Source: Nocardia higoensis (lineage in GTDB: Bacteria; Actinomycetota; Actinomycetes; Mycobacteriales; Mycobacteriaceae). From it: a DNA stretch of 64,000 bases. Below the pieces are notes generated by a model that did no database searches, was not told the DNA's origin, and was given only the letters and a program-made list of their open reading frames with translations. The stretch spans positions 1,488,001 through 1,552,000 of the forward strand of contig NZ_JADLQN010000001.1 in NCBI RefSeq assembly GCF_015477835.1, read 5' to 3'. The position numbers and the translations under genes were made by a program. Positions 33,813-42,912 of this stretch are shown piece by piece (position 1 is the stretch's first letter; each line of letters starts with the position of its first letter).

Positions 33813-34278
33813 GGAGGTGGCGTCCACGCCCGTGCGAACTGCCAGTGCGACCTGGACGGTGATCGCGGAACTAGTGGCGGACACCGTGGCGCAGTCGTCC
33901 TCGCTGTCCCGCGATGAGGTGGAGAAGGCGATGGCGGTCGCCGAGGCGGTCGGGCGGATGCTCATCGCGGGAGGGCACCTGCACAAGCACCCGATCACTC
34001 TGGTGGCCGGCAAGGTGCATTGCGAGATCACGACGGTGTCCGGCACAGCGGCGTTAGCGCTGGCGGAAAACCTCGCCCCCATTCCCGGCGCGGCAGATGC
34101 CGACGAATTCACCATCCATCTCCCCTCCCCTGCCCCACTTCAGGAGCAGGTGAAGGCCGCCGCTACCGGGCACGCTCGGTTGTCCGACGCCGCCCCGCCC
34201 GCTTCGGAGACAAAGGCTGCCAGTTCGGGTCCGCTGATCGACCGTGAGGCCATCCGCCGGGCGGTGACCCAGCGATGA
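33799..34278 (+). CDS. Unrecognised CBASS operon protein (159 aa)
   Basis: The start is GTG 33799, with GGAGG six bases upstream, inside the end of the TRIP13 gene. The stop overlaps the HORMA start as ATGA. Residues about 15-100 look folded: an N-terminal helix (TVIAELVADTVAQSS), a second helix (RDEVEKAMAVAEAVGRMLIA), then strands (HKHPITLVAGKVHCEITTVS). The last 50 residues are Ala/Pro/Ser-rich and probably disordered. I recognise no family. It could be a second, divergent HORMA-type subunit or a carrier of the closure peptide bound by the HORMA protein. Translational coupling on both sides argues that it belongs to the system. Confidence 0.8.
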   Translation: MRRTREVASTPVRTASATWTVIAELVADTVAQSSSLSRDEVEKAMAVAEAVGRMLIAGGHLHKHPITLVAGKVHCEITTVSGTAALALAENLAPIPGAADADEFTIHLPSPAPLQEQVKAAATGHARLSDAAPPASETKAASSGPLIDREAIRRAVTQR

Positions 34279-34778
34279 CCACCACACATACCTACAGCTA
34301 CACCCGCACGCACACTGCCACGCACCTGACCGACATCATCCTCGGCGCCATCACCGACATCCTTGCCGACCTCGGGATCAATATGGATCGGCTGCATGAC
34401 GGCTGGGTGCAAAACGAGAACGCGATCAAGGCCTGGATCGAGGAGGGCTCCCTTGAGTCGGTGGTCCTTGAGTGCCATCAGCCCTCGGGCGCGGTGGTGC
34501 CGGTAATCGAGTTCCCGGTGTCCTACACCACCGCTGGCGACGGCGACGCCGAGTTCACCGCTTCTCGCGCCAGGCTTGCCCGGTTCCGGGCCAAGCTCGA
34601 CAAGGTGCCCGCAGGCACCACCTACAAACTGCTCTGTACCTATAACTGGCCCTGCTCTGATCAACCGGGCTGGGGCCCCGGCCAGCGGGCGAGCATGAAC
34701 GGCCTGCGCAGCATCACCTTCGGCACCCTCGGCTCGGCGCCGCACGCCTCGACTGGCATGCGTTACTACCACACCTGA
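34275..34778 (+). CDS. CBASS HORMA-domain protein (Cap7-like)
   Basis: A 167-residue protein matching the bacterial HORMA family of conflict systems: YSYTRTHTATHLTDIILGAI, WIEEGSLESVVLECH, VIEFPVSYTTAGDGDAEF, TYKLLCTYNWPCSDQPGWGP and the C-terminal SITFGTLGSAPHASTGMRYY. In CBASS type III the HORMA protein closes around a peptide and then activates the cyclase; TRIP13 reopens it. The ATG overlaps the previous stop. A 23-base gap, containing AGGAA, separates it from the cyclase gene. Confidence 0.9.
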   Translation: MTTTHTYSYTRTHTATHLTDIILGAITDILADLGINMDRLHDGWVQNENAIKAWIEEGSLESVVLECHQPSGAVVPVIEFPVSYTTAGDGDAEFTASRARLARFRAKLDKVPAGTTYKLLCTYNWPCSDQPGWGPGQRASMNGLRSITFGTLGSAPHASTGMRYYHT

Positions 34779-34801
34779 GACCACAAGGCAGGAACCACGC
34801 T

Positions 34802-35668
34802 ATGGGATACATCGACGACACCTTCACCAAGCTCAAGCATAATCTGGAGATCACCCAGACCGAGCGGGGCCTGGCGAAGGCGCGGCACGAGACCATCCGC
34901 GACTTCGTCAAGTCCCATTGGGACCTCGCGGACGACTTTCTCACCGGCAGCTACCGGCGCGACACGAAGACGAAGAAGCTCAAAGACATCGACGTCTTCG
35001 TCGTCCTCGACCCCGCCGGCTCCCAGGCCAGCTTCCGAGACCAGGCTCCCGTCCAGGTCATCAACGCCCTAGAGAGTCTGCTCCGCAAAAAGTGGAGCAC
35101 TGCCGCCCGCGACGGTATGGCGGTGGTCATCCCCTATGGCCCCGACGATGAGGTCATGTCCATCGACGTGGTCCCCGCCTTCAAACGAAAGGACGGCGGT
35201 TACTACATCCCGAACCCCTCGGCAGGCGACTGGATCGCGACCAATCCCAAGCGCCACCACGAATTGAGCATCGCCAAGAACGCCGAATGCGATGGCAAGT
35301 ACGTGCCCTTCGTCAAGATGATCAAGGGCATCAACCGCGAACTCGGCGAACCCGTCTCGCCATCCTTTCTGTTGGAGGTCATGGCCCAGTCCCTGGTGAA
35401 GCCGCCGATCGGGCGCTATCAGGACGAGATCGTGCTGTTTCTGGCCACTGCCGCCGAACGCATCGGCCACGAGTGGTCCGACCCCGCCGGTCTCGGTGGC
35501 GACGTCAACGTCGTTATGAGCGCCACTCAGAAACTCGCTGCGGCCAATGCACTAGACCAAGCCCGCACCATCGCAGAGCGAGCGGTCGACTTGGAGGACG
35601 ACGACCAAGACCGCGCCGCCTACGATGAGTGGAAGAAGCTCTTCGGGAACCGGATGACCAAGCCATGA
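34802..35668 (+). CDS. CD-NTase (cGAS/DncV-like nucleotidyltransferase) of CBASS
   Basis: A 288-residue nucleotidyltransferase with the GS motif (TGSYRR, Gly49-Ser50), the catalytic pair DID (Asp62, Asp64) followed by VFVVL, and the third Asp in MSIDVVPAF (Asp122). All three metal-binding acids are present, so it should be active. It would make a cyclic di- or trinucleotide. Clades C and D are the usual partners of HORMA/TRIP13, but the exact clade cannot be set by eye. ATG 34802 has AGGAA nine bases upstream. Its stop overlaps the effector start (ATGA). Confidence 0.92.
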   Translation: MGYIDDTFTKLKHNLEITQTERGLAKARHETIRDFVKSHWDLADDFLTGSYRRDTKTKKLKDIDVFVVLDPAGSQASFRDQAPVQVINALESLLRKKWSTAARDGMAVVIPYGPDDEVMSIDVVPAFKRKDGGYYIPNPSAGDWIATNPKRHHELSIAKNAECDGKYVPFVKMIKGINRELGEPVSPSFLLEVMAQSLVKPPIGRYQDEIVLFLATAAERIGHEWSDPAGLGGDVNVVMSATQKLAAANALDQARTIAERAVDLEDDDQDRAAYDEWKKLFGNRMTKP

Positions 35669-36633
35669 ACCTCTCCACCGATCCCGCCGGTGTTCGTGGG
35701 ATACCGTCCCGGGCAATCCACGAACGGCAACTCGACGACGACATGTTGCTCCTGCAGCGCGCCGCAGCGGCAAGTCACCAACGCGGCCAGTTCGTCGAGG
35801 CTATACGCGTCAACGCAGCAGTCGCACTTGCTGGCATCGGTGTCCTGACCGTACTAATCGGCCACGGCCGGACCGCTGCCTCGGTTGCTGGATTCTTCTG
35901 GTTCTTCGTCTCCGCGTTCTTATTGAAGGGTCTCGCCGGGAACACCGCCCGCCAAGGGGCGCTACTCCAAGAGATGTTCGACACCGCCCTGTTTCACCTG
36001 CCGTGGCGCGCCACCGTCGCCGGCGACCCGATCTCCGAACCAGACGTCCGCCGCCTCGCACGTCAACTGCCCCGAGGTAGCAAGAAGGACAAGCGCATCA
36101 CCGACGGCTGGTATGACCCTACCCACGATGTGCATCACCCCTACGACGTCTTCATCGCCCAGGAACAGAACCTAGCCTGGGACGCCCGCCTCCGTCGCCG
36201 CTACAGCCACCTCATTGCCGCCGCCGTGTTTTTGTGGACTGCCATCGGCCTGGTCGTTGGCCTCTCGGTCGCGAACACCACACTGCTCGGCACTCTCGTC
36301 AGCTTCTTCGTCCCGTCCTTGGCCGCCTACCAAATCGCCTACGAGATCTGGTCCAGCCAACGCAAGGTCGCCGACGAACGCGAACGCCTCGCCAAGGTCG
36401 TCAACAGCGAATTGAGCAGGGGACGCCCCGGCCTCGTGCCCGAAAACGAATGGCACCGCTTACGCAACGTGGCCCGCGATGTACAGGACGGCGTCCTCCG
36501 CACCCGCCTAGACCTAGCACGAGTACCCGAATGGTTCTACAAGAACTTCCGCGATGACGACGAACGCGACTTCGGCGACACAGCAGAAGGCCACCGCATG
36601 CGGCTCGCCCAAAGCACACCGCCACCTTCATAG
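35665..36633 (+). CDS. CBASS effector: S-4TM pore-forming protein
   Basis: A 322-residue protein with four transmembrane segments in two pairs: about residues 48-66 and 70-90, then 181-202 and 206-226. A cytoplasmic domain lies between them, with the family mark FDTALFHLPWRATVAG. This is the S-4TM layout predicted for SLATT-like effectors of nucleotide-signal systems. The C-terminal 95 residues are charged and helical and may bind the cyclic nucleotide or link subunits. ATG 35665 overlaps the cyclase stop. When activated it would be expected to damage the inner membrane and kill the infected cell. Confidence 0.87.
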   Translation: MNLSTDPAGVRGIPSRAIHERQLDDDMLLLQRAAAASHQRGQFVEAIRVNAAVALAGIGVLTVLIGHGRTAASVAGFFWFFVSAFLLKGLAGNTARQGALLQEMFDTALFHLPWRATVAGDPISEPDVRRLARQLPRGSKKDKRITDGWYDPTHDVHHPYDVFIAQEQNLAWDARLRRRYSHLIAAAVFLWTAIGLVVGLSVANTTLLGTLVSFFVPSLAAYQIAYEIWSSQRKVADERERLAKVVNSELSRGRPGLVPENEWHRLRNVARDVQDGVLRTRLDLARVPEWFYKNFRDDDERDFGDTAEGHRMRLAQSTPPPS

Positions 36634-36651
36634 TGCGCCTGCTATGCGCAC
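36633..36651. terminator. Short stem-loop at the end of the CBASS operon
   Basis: GTGCGC (36633-36638) and GCGCAC (36646-36651) form a 6-bp stem with a 7-base loop immediately after the effector stop. It could be a weak terminator between the operon and the convergent meaB gene. Confidence 0.4.
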
Positions 36652-36715
36652 CGTTCACCTGACGGGCTTAAGGTTCTCGCCCAGTCGTCACCGTCCCGGC
36701 GCTGGCATGCGACCA

Positions 36716-36742
36716 GCGCGCAGCTTGGCGACCTCCATAAAG
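36716..36742. repeat. Displaced copy of an internal mutB sequence
   Basis: Twenty-seven bases here match positions 39111-39137 inside mutB in the same orientation, with one difference (26 of 27; core CAGCTTGGCGACCTCCAT). Similarity continues weakly for about 15 more bases with a small gap. The copy lies between the CBASS operon and meaB, at the border of the accessory and core regions, and looks like a rearrangement scar. Confidence 0.7.
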
Positions 36743-36767
36743 TTGTGCGCGGCCGCTGCCTACTCGA

Positions 36768-37817
36768 CTATCGTTGTACTGCCGAAGAATCGAACGCGTC
36801 GAGGAGTTGCTCCGCAGCCAGCGCTGCGGTCAACGATCCATCACGCACCTGTCGCTCCACGTCGGCGCGGATTGCCTTGACCTCGGGGGCATCTGCAAGT
36901 CGGCGAAGAAGCTGATCGTGGACCATCGTCCATGTCCAGTCCACCAGCTGGCGACGGCGCTTCTCGTCGAACTGTCCCGCGTCGGTCAGCTTCCGACGGT
37001 GTTCTAAGACGGTGTCCCAAAACCGGTCCAGGCCAATGCCTTCGAGGCCGCTCATGGTGATCACCGGCGGATGCCACAGCGCGTCACGCGGATGGATCAG
37101 ACGCATCGCACCAGCCAATTCGCGGGCCGCTGACTTCGCTTCCATTTCGTGCTTGCCGTCGGCTTTGTTTACCGCGACCAGGTCCGCCAACTCCAGAACA
37201 CCCTTCTTGATGCCCTGCAGTTGATCACCCGTGCGCGCCAGAGTGAGGAAGCAGAACACGTCGACCATGTTCGCGACCGTCACCTCGGACTGCCCGACAC
37301 CGACGGTCTCCACCAAAATCACGTCGTAGCCAGCAGCTTCGAGCAGAACGATGGTCTCGCGGGTCGCCTTGGCGACACCGCCGAGCGTGCCAGCGGTCGG
37401 CGAAGGCCGGATGAAGGCATCGGGCTCGACGGACAACCGCGCCATGCGGGTTTTGTCGCCGAGGATGGAGCCACCGGTCCGAGTGGACGACGGGTCGACC
37501 GCCAGCACAGCGACCCGATGTCCCTTCCCGATCAGGTACATGCCGAGCGAGTCGATGAAGGTCGACTTGCCAACGCCCGGAACACCCGTGATCCCAACCC
37601 GATTGGACACCACAGAGGTAGCCGAGTCGCCGTCCTCGGGGGTAAGGCGCAGCAACAACTGCTGCGCCAGCGCCCGGTGATCGGACCTGGTCGATTCGAC
37701 CAGCGTGATCGCCCGTGCCAATGCCGCCCGGTCATTACGCCGGACGGCTGCGGCAAGTTCGTCTACGTCGATCTTCCGCCGCGCCTTCACCGGCGCGGCG
37801 GAACCCGGGTCGCTCAT
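36768..37817 (-). CDS. meaB: Methylmalonyl-CoA mutase-associated GTPase MeaB
   Basis: A 349-residue G3E GTPase with Walker [10 protein letters not shown], the metal-hook region [29 protein letters not shown] and NKADG. MeaB loads and protects adenosylcobalamin in methylmalonyl-CoA mutase, using GTP to eject inactivated cofactor. Its ATG overlaps the mutB stop (ATGA), so mutA-mutB-meaB is one operon, as in mycobacteria (Rv1492-Rv1493-Rv1496). The 3' end faces the CBASS operon. Confidence 0.95.
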   Translation of the reverse strand: MSDPGSAAPVKARRKIDVDELAAAVRRNDRAALARAITLVESTRSDHRALAQQLLLRLTPEDGDSATSVVSNRVGITGVPGVGKSTFIDSLGMYLIGKGHRVAVLAVDPSSTRTGGSILGDKTRMARLSVEPDAFIRPSPTAGTLGGVAKATRETIVLLEAAGYDVILVETVGVGQSEVTVANMVDVFCFLTLARTGDQLQGIKKGVLELADLVAVNKADGKHEMEAKSAARELAGAMRLIHPRDALWHPPVITMSGLEGIGLDRFWDTVLEHRRKLTDAGQFDEKRRRQLVDWTWTMVHDQLLRRLADAPEVKAIRADVERQVRDGSLTAALAAEQLLDAFDSSAVQR

Positions 37818-40093
37818 TCCGCCGAGGACCCCACCTCATGACCCAGCTCGGCAGCCAACTTGCCGAGCAGGTCGATCGCGGCGTCGGCGATGACGGTGCC
37901 CGGCGGGAAGATCGCCGCCGCGCCCGCCTCATACAGTTCGTCGAAGTCGCCGGGCGGGATGACGCCGCCGACCACGACCATGATGTCGGGGCGACCGACA
38001 TCGGCCAGTGCCTGGCGCAGGGCCGGCACCAGCGTGAGGTGGCCCGCGGCGAGGGAGGAGACACCGACGATGTGGACGTCGTTGTCGGCTGCCTGCTGCG
38101 CCACCTCTTCGGGGGTCTGGAACAGCGGGCCCACGTCGACGTCGAAGCCGAGGTCGGCGAAGGCGGTGGCGATCACCTTCTGGCCTCGGTCGTGGCCGTC
38201 CTGGCCCATCTTGGCGACGAGGATGCGGGGGCGTCGGCCTTCGGCCTCGGCGAATTCCTCGACGAGCTTGCTCGCGGTGGTGATGTTGGTGACCTTTCCG
38301 GCCTCGTCCCGGTACACACCCGACAGGGTACGGATCTCGGCCTGGTGGCGGCCGTAGACCTTCTCCAGGGCGTCGGAGATCTCGCCGACGGTGGCCTTGG
38401 CGCGGGCGGCGTCGATGGCCAGGGCGAGCAGGTTGTTCTCCATGCCGCCCTCGGTGGAGGCGGCGGCGCGGGTGAGTTCGGCCAGGGCACGGTCGACGGC
38501 GTCCTGGTCGCGTTCGGCGCGCAGGCGCTGGAGCTTCTCGAGCTGCTCGGCGCGCACGCGCGAGTTCTCGACCTTGAGGACCTCGACGGCCTGGTCTTCT
38601 TCGACCTGGTATTTGTTCACGCCGATCACCGGCTGCTGGCCGGTGTCGATGCGGGCCTGGGTGCGGGCGGCGGCTTCCTCGATGCGAAGCTTCGGGATGC
38701 CTTCGGAAATCGCCTGCGCCATACCGCCGTGCGCCTCGATCTCGGCGATATGCGCCCTCGCCCGTTCGGCCAGCTGGTGGGTCAGCCACTCGACGTAGTA
38801 CGAGCCCCCCCAGGGGTCGGCCGGGCGGGTGGTGTTGGACTCCTGCTGGATGAGCAGCTGGGTGTTGCGGGCGATGCGGGCGGAGAAGTCCGTGGGCAGG
38901 GCCAGCGCCTCGTCGAGGGCGTTGGTGTGCAGGGACTGGGTGTGGCCCTGGGTGGCGGCCATCGCCTCGATGCAGGTGCGCGCCACATTGTTGTAGACGT
39001 CCTGGGCGGTCAGGGACCAGCCGGAGGTCTGCGAATGAGTGCGCAGGGCAAGGGATTTGGTGTTCTTGGGCTCGAACTTGGAGACCAGTTCGCTCCACAG
39101 CAGGCGGCCCGCGCGCAGCTTGGCGACCTCCATGAAGAAGTTCATGCCGATGGCCCAGAAGAACGACAGGCGGGGGGCGAACTTGTCGACCTCCATGCCC
39201 GCTTCGATGCCTGCCTTGATGTATTCCACGCCGTCGGCGAGGGTGTAGGCGAGCTCCAGGTCGGCGGTGGCGCCGGCTTCCTGGATGTGGTAGCCGGAGA
39301 TGGAGATCGAGTTGAACTTCGGCATCTTCGAGCTGGTGAAGGCGAAGATGTCGGAGATGATCCGCATCGAGGGCTTGGGCGGGTAGATGTAGGTGTTGCG
39401 GACCATGAACTCTTTCAGAATGTCGTTCTGAATGGTTCCGGCCAGCTGCTCGGGCTTGACGCCCTGCTCCTCGGCGGCGACGACGTAGAGGGCCAGGATC
39501 GGCAGCACCGCGCCGTTCATGGTCATCGACACCGAGACCTGGTCCAGTGGAATGTGATCGAACAGCTGGCGCATGTCCAGGATGGAGTCGATCGCCACGC
39601 CCGCCATGCCGACGTCACCCTGCACGCGCGGGTGGTCGGAGTCGTAGCCACGGTGCGTGGCCAGGTCGAAGGCGACCGACAGGCCCTTCTGACCGGCCTG
39701 CAGGTTGCGGCGGTAGAAGGCGTTGGAGTCGGCGGCGGTGGAGAAGCCCGCGTACTGGCGGATGGTCCACGGCTGGTTGACGTACATGGTCGGGTACGGG
39801 CCGCGCACGAACGGCGCCACGCCGGGCACGCTGTCGAGCGGGTAGCCCGCTTCGACGACGGCGTCGCGGTCGGCCTTGGTGAACACCGGCGGCACGTCGA
39901 TGCCTTCCGGGGTCGACCAGGTCAGCTGCTCGGGCGCGTAGTTGTTGGCCTCGGCGGCGCCGCGCACGAATTCCTCGACCTGGGCGGCGTCGACCGCGGC
40001 GGCTTCGGGTTCGTGTTCGGTCAGCGGCACCTCGGCGAAGCTGCCCACCGGGCTCGCCAGGCCGCCCGGCTCTTCGACATGACTGAGGGTCAT
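37814..40093 (-). CDS. mutB: Methylmalonyl-CoA mutase large (alpha) subunit
   Basis: A 759-residue protein with the TIM-barrel substrate domain ([36 protein letters not shown]) and a C-terminal B12-binding domain carrying the cobalamin motif [11 protein letters not shown]. It interconverts (R)-methylmalonyl-CoA and succinyl-CoA with adenosylcobalamin, linking propionate and odd-chain/sterol breakdown to the TCA cycle. Start ATG 40093 overlaps the mutA stop by one base (TGATG). The reading frame extends further upstream, but only within mutA. The length is normal. Confidence 0.97.
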   Translation of the reverse strand: MTLSHVEEPGGLASPVGSFAEVPLTEHEPEAAAVDAAQVEEFVRGAAEANNYAPEQLTWSTPEGIDVPPVFTKADRDAVVEAGYPLDSVPGVAPFVRGPYPTMYVNQPWTIRQYAGFSTAADSNAFYRRNLQAGQKGLSVAFDLATHRGYDSDHPRVQGDVGMAGVAIDSILDMRQLFDHIPLDQVSVSMTMNGAVLPILALYVVAAEEQGVKPEQLAGTIQNDILKEFMVRNTYIYPPKPSMRIISDIFAFTSSKMPKFNSISISGYHIQEAGATADLELAYTLADGVEYIKAGIEAGMEVDKFAPRLSFFWAIGMNFFMEVAKLRAGRLLWSELVSKFEPKNTKSLALRTHSQTSGWSLTAQDVYNNVARTCIEAMAATQGHTQSLHTNALDEALALPTDFSARIARNTQLLIQQESNTTRPADPWGGSYYVEWLTHQLAERARAHIAEIEAHGGMAQAISEGIPKLRIEEAAARTQARIDTGQQPVIGVNKYQVEEDQAVEVLKVENSRVRAEQLEKLQRLRAERDQDAVDRALAELTRAAASTEGGMENNLLALAIDAARAKATVGEISDALEKVYGRHQAEIRTLSGVYRDEAGKVTNITTASKLVEEFAEAEGRRPRILVAKMGQDGHDRGQKVIATAFADLGFDVDVGPLFQTPEEVAQQAADNDVHIVGVSSLAAGHLTLVPALRQALADVGRPDIMVVVGGVIPPGDFDELYEAGAAAIFPPGTVIADAAIDLLGKLAAELGHEVGSSAE

Positions 40094-41958
40094 CAGGCTC
40101 CCACTTTCTCCAGCAGGCCGGACAGCGCCGCGACCGCGTCGATCTTCGCGGCGAGGAATCCGTCCGGGCGCTGCTCTCCGTCGAGCTCGGCCACGGCCTT
40201 CGCCGCGCCTGCCAGCAGCACTGTCTCCACTCCGGCGGCGCGCAGCGCTTCGACCGCCGCGCCCGCGTCCGTGCCGTAGCGCGCGTCCGAACCGCAGAGC
40301 ACCGCGATCGGGGCTTGCGCTTCCTTGGCGGCGGCGGTGATGCCCTCGCCTGCCAGCGGTCCCGGGTTCACCGATTCGATACCGCCGGAGGCGAGCAGGT
40401 TCGCGATGAACGTGACGCGCACGTTGTGTTCGGCGACCGTGCCCAGCGGCACCAGCAGCGCCTTGGGGCGGGTGCCGTTGGCGGCGAGGTAGGCGTCGGA
40501 GCGGTCGCGCAGCGCCTCGAAGGCCGCGCCGTAGCGGGCGATCGTCTCGGGGGTGCGGGCCCACTCGGACAGCGGCTTCTCGGCCAGGTTCGGGAACTCG
40601 TTGACGCCGGTGACGGCGGTCTTGCGGTGGGCCACGTCGCTGTCGCGAGCGGCCTTGGTGGCGGCGATGGCCTCGGCGAGCTTGCCGGACTCCAACGCGG
40701 CCTCGTAGCCGCCGTCGCGCTCGAGTTCCTGCATGAATTCCCATGCCTTGGCGGCGAGTTCGGCGGTGTAGGACTCGACGTACCAGGAGCCCGCGGCCGG
40801 ATCCTGCACGTGGCCGAGGTGGGATTCCTCGAGCAGCAGGAGCTGGGTGTTGCGGGCCATGCGGTCGGAGAACGACGTCGAGACGCCGAGTTCGCCGGTG
40901 GGCAGCGCGGAGTCGAAGGGCAGCACGGTGAGGGTGTCGGCGCCGCCGACGCCCGCGCCGAAGGAGGCGAGCGTGGTGCGCAGCAGGTTCACCCAGGGGT
41001 CGCGCTTGCTCATCATGGCGGCGGAGGTGACCGCGTGCTGCGGGGCCCCGCCGGCTTCCGGGACGCCGGAGACCTGGGCGACGCGAGCCCAGAGGGTGCG
41101 CGCCGCACGGAATTTCGCGATGGTGGCGAACTGGTCGTCGGTGGCGGCGAAGCGGAACTCGATCTGGTTCAGCGCGTCGGCGATCTCGACACCGGCGGCG
41201 GTGAGCGCGCGCAGGTAGGCGAGACCGGCGGCGACCGAGGCGCCGAGTTCCTGGGCGTCGGAGGCGCCGGCGTTGTGGAAGGCGGTGCCGTCCACGGTGA
41301 TCGCGCGGACGGTCTCGGCGCGGGCGGCGGCCTGCTTCGCCAGTTCGACGGTCCGGGCGAGGTCGGCGTCGGCCGCGCCGGTGAAGCTACTCGTGAGCGG
41401 GCCTGCGCCGAGGGCGATCTCGATGCCGGCGCGATCGTCGACGGTGTAGCCGTCGAGGACCGCGAACAGTTGGGCGGCCGCTTCGGTGACGTCGGCACCG
41501 GCACTCAGTGCCAACGGCGCGAGTTCGAAGAGCAGGCCGCGCACGGCTGCGGGCAGGTCGGCGACGGCCACACCGTGCGCGCCGACGCCGAGGCGGATGG
41601 CGCTCAGGCCGTTCTCCAGCCCGGCGAGGATCTCCCGGTTGACCGCTTCGGCGTCGGAGCCGGTGAAGTCGGCGCTGACGTTCCAGCCGCGGTGCACGTC
41701 GCGCTCGGCGTCGCGGCCGCGCACGAACGGGAACACGCCGGGCAGCGGCGGTTCGGGGCGCTCGTCACGGCGCGTGTAGAGCGGGTTGACGGTCAGGCCG
41801 TCGTAGGTCGTCTGCGCGAGCAGGTGCTCGGGCTCGTCGGGCAGCTCGGCCACGTCGACCCTGCGCGCCTTGGCGAGCACGCCCGCCACACCCTTGCGCC
41901 ACGCACCGTACTGCGGCACTGCCTCCGCACCCGGAGACGGATCTGAAGCGATCGGCAT
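40093..41958 (-). CDS. mutA: Methylmalonyl-CoA mutase small (beta) subunit
   Basis: A 621-residue protein homologous to MutB but without the cobalamin DxHxxG motif, as expected for the non-catalytic small subunit. Typical segments are [40 protein letters not shown] and [23 protein letters not shown] 41958 ([10 protein letters not shown]) follows a GAGGGAAG. It is the first gene of the mutA-mutB-meaB operon, divergent from the VTT-domain gene at 42143. Confidence 0.95.
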   Translation of the reverse strand: MPIASDPSPGAEAVPQYGAWRKGVAGVLAKARRVDVAELPDEPEHLLAQTTYDGLTVNPLYTRRDERPEPPLPGVFPFVRGRDAERDVHRGWNVSADFTGSDAEAVNREILAGLENGLSAIRLGVGAHGVAVADLPAAVRGLLFELAPLALSAGADVTEAAAQLFAVLDGYTVDDRAGIEIALGAGPLTSSFTGAADADLARTVELAKQAAARAETVRAITVDGTAFHNAGASDAQELGASVAAGLAYLRALTAAGVEIADALNQIEFRFAATDDQFATIAKFRAARTLWARVAQVSGVPEAGGAPQHAVTSAAMMSKRDPWVNLLRTTLASFGAGVGGADTLTVLPFDSALPTGELGVSTSFSDRMARNTQLLLLEESHLGHVQDPAAGSWYVESYTAELAAKAWEFMQELERDGGYEAALESGKLAEAIAATKAARDSDVAHRKTAVTGVNEFPNLAEKPLSEWARTPETIARYGAAFEALRDRSDAYLAANGTRPKALLVPLGTVAEHNVRVTFIANLLASGGIESVNPGPLAGEGITAAAKEAQAPIAVLCGSDARYGTDAGAAVEALRAAGVETVLLAGAAKAVAELDGEQRPDGFLAAKIDAVAALSGLLEKVGA

Positions 41959-42142
41959 AGCTTCTTCCCTCTTCCACTCGACCACGGGGCGCGCACACCC
42001 CTGTGCACCCGGAACCTTCGATGTCCGCCCAGCTCAGCGAGCACTTAGGTTAACGAGCATTCGTCCCGTTTCCATTGATGCTAGCGGCAGCGGGACCGGC
42101 GGCTGACCTGGAGTGCCACTACCAACCGGTAACCTCTGGTGA

Positions 42143-42841
42143 GTGAGGGCCTTGCTCAGGAATCCGCGTATCGTCGCGCTGTTCGCCGTTCTCGGCGCGC
42201 TGTTCGTCGCGGCGCTGCTGGTCCCACTGCCCACCCCGCAGCAGATCCAGGACTGGGCCGGGTCGCTCGGCGCGTGGTTCCCGCCGCTGTTCCTGCTGAT
42301 CTACGCCGTCGTCGCGGTCGCCCCGATTCCGCGCACCGTGCTCACCGTCAGTTGCGGTGTGCTCTTCGGCGTGGGGATCGGCATTCCCATCGCCATGACC
42401 GCGACAGCCATCGCCGCGGTGCTGGCCTTGCGGCTCGTGCGGGCGATGGATCGGGACCGGGTCGCGGCTCACCTCACCCATCCGAAGGTGCGCGCGATCG
42501 ACGATCGGCTCCGCAGGCGCGGCTGGCTAGCGGTCGGCTCGCTGCGGCTGATCTCCTTCGCACCGTTCTCGGTGGTCAACTACTGCTGCGCGCTGACCTC
42601 CATCCGGGTCAAGCCCTACCTGTTCGCCACTATCGTCGGCTCGGCCCCCGGCACGATCGCCACGGTGATCCTCGCCGACGCGCTCACCGGCGGCACCCAC
42701 CCGGTCATGTTCGCGATCTCGGCGATCTGCCTGTGCATCGGGCTCCTCGGATTGGTGGTCGACGCCCGCTGGGAACCGGGCGCCGAGCCGACCGCCACGG
42801 AGGCGACGATCGGTTCCACCACAGGGACAGCCCGGAGCTGA
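42143..42841 (+). CDS. TVP38/TMEM64 (VTT/DedA-like) membrane protein
   Basis: A 232-residue membrane protein with an N-terminal helix and the VTT core: VVAVAPIPRTVLTVSCGVLF, a positively charged loop (RAMDRDRVAAHLTHPKVRAI), and LISFAPFSVVNYCCALTSI with the re-entrant helices. It matches the position and family of Rv1491c. VTT proteins act as lipid scramblases or flippases. GTG 42143 is the likely start; the C-terminal 25 residues are disordered. Confidence 0.9.
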   Translation: MRALLRNPRIVALFAVLGALFVAALLVPLPTPQQIQDWAGSLGAWFPPLFLLIYAVVAVAPIPRTVLTVSCGVLFGVGIGIPIAMTATAIAAVLALRLVRAMDRDRVAAHLTHPKVRAIDDRLRRRGWLAVGSLRLISFAPFSVVNYCCALTSIRVKPYLFATIVGSAPGTIATVILADALTGGTHPVMFAISAICLCIGLLGLVVDARWEPGAEPTATEATIGSTTGTARS

Positions 42842-42912
42842 GTCCGCCCGCACGCCGACCGACCACTACGTACGGGTGTGCGGCGCGACGCGCGCCGACA
42901 GCGCGGCTCGGA

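Noticed and set aside
37715..40279. Long plus-strand open frame opposite mutB and meaB
   Set aside because: It is an antisense shadow of high-GC coding DNA; it is rich in Gly, Val, Leu and Asp without any domain, while the minus strand encodes clear MutB.
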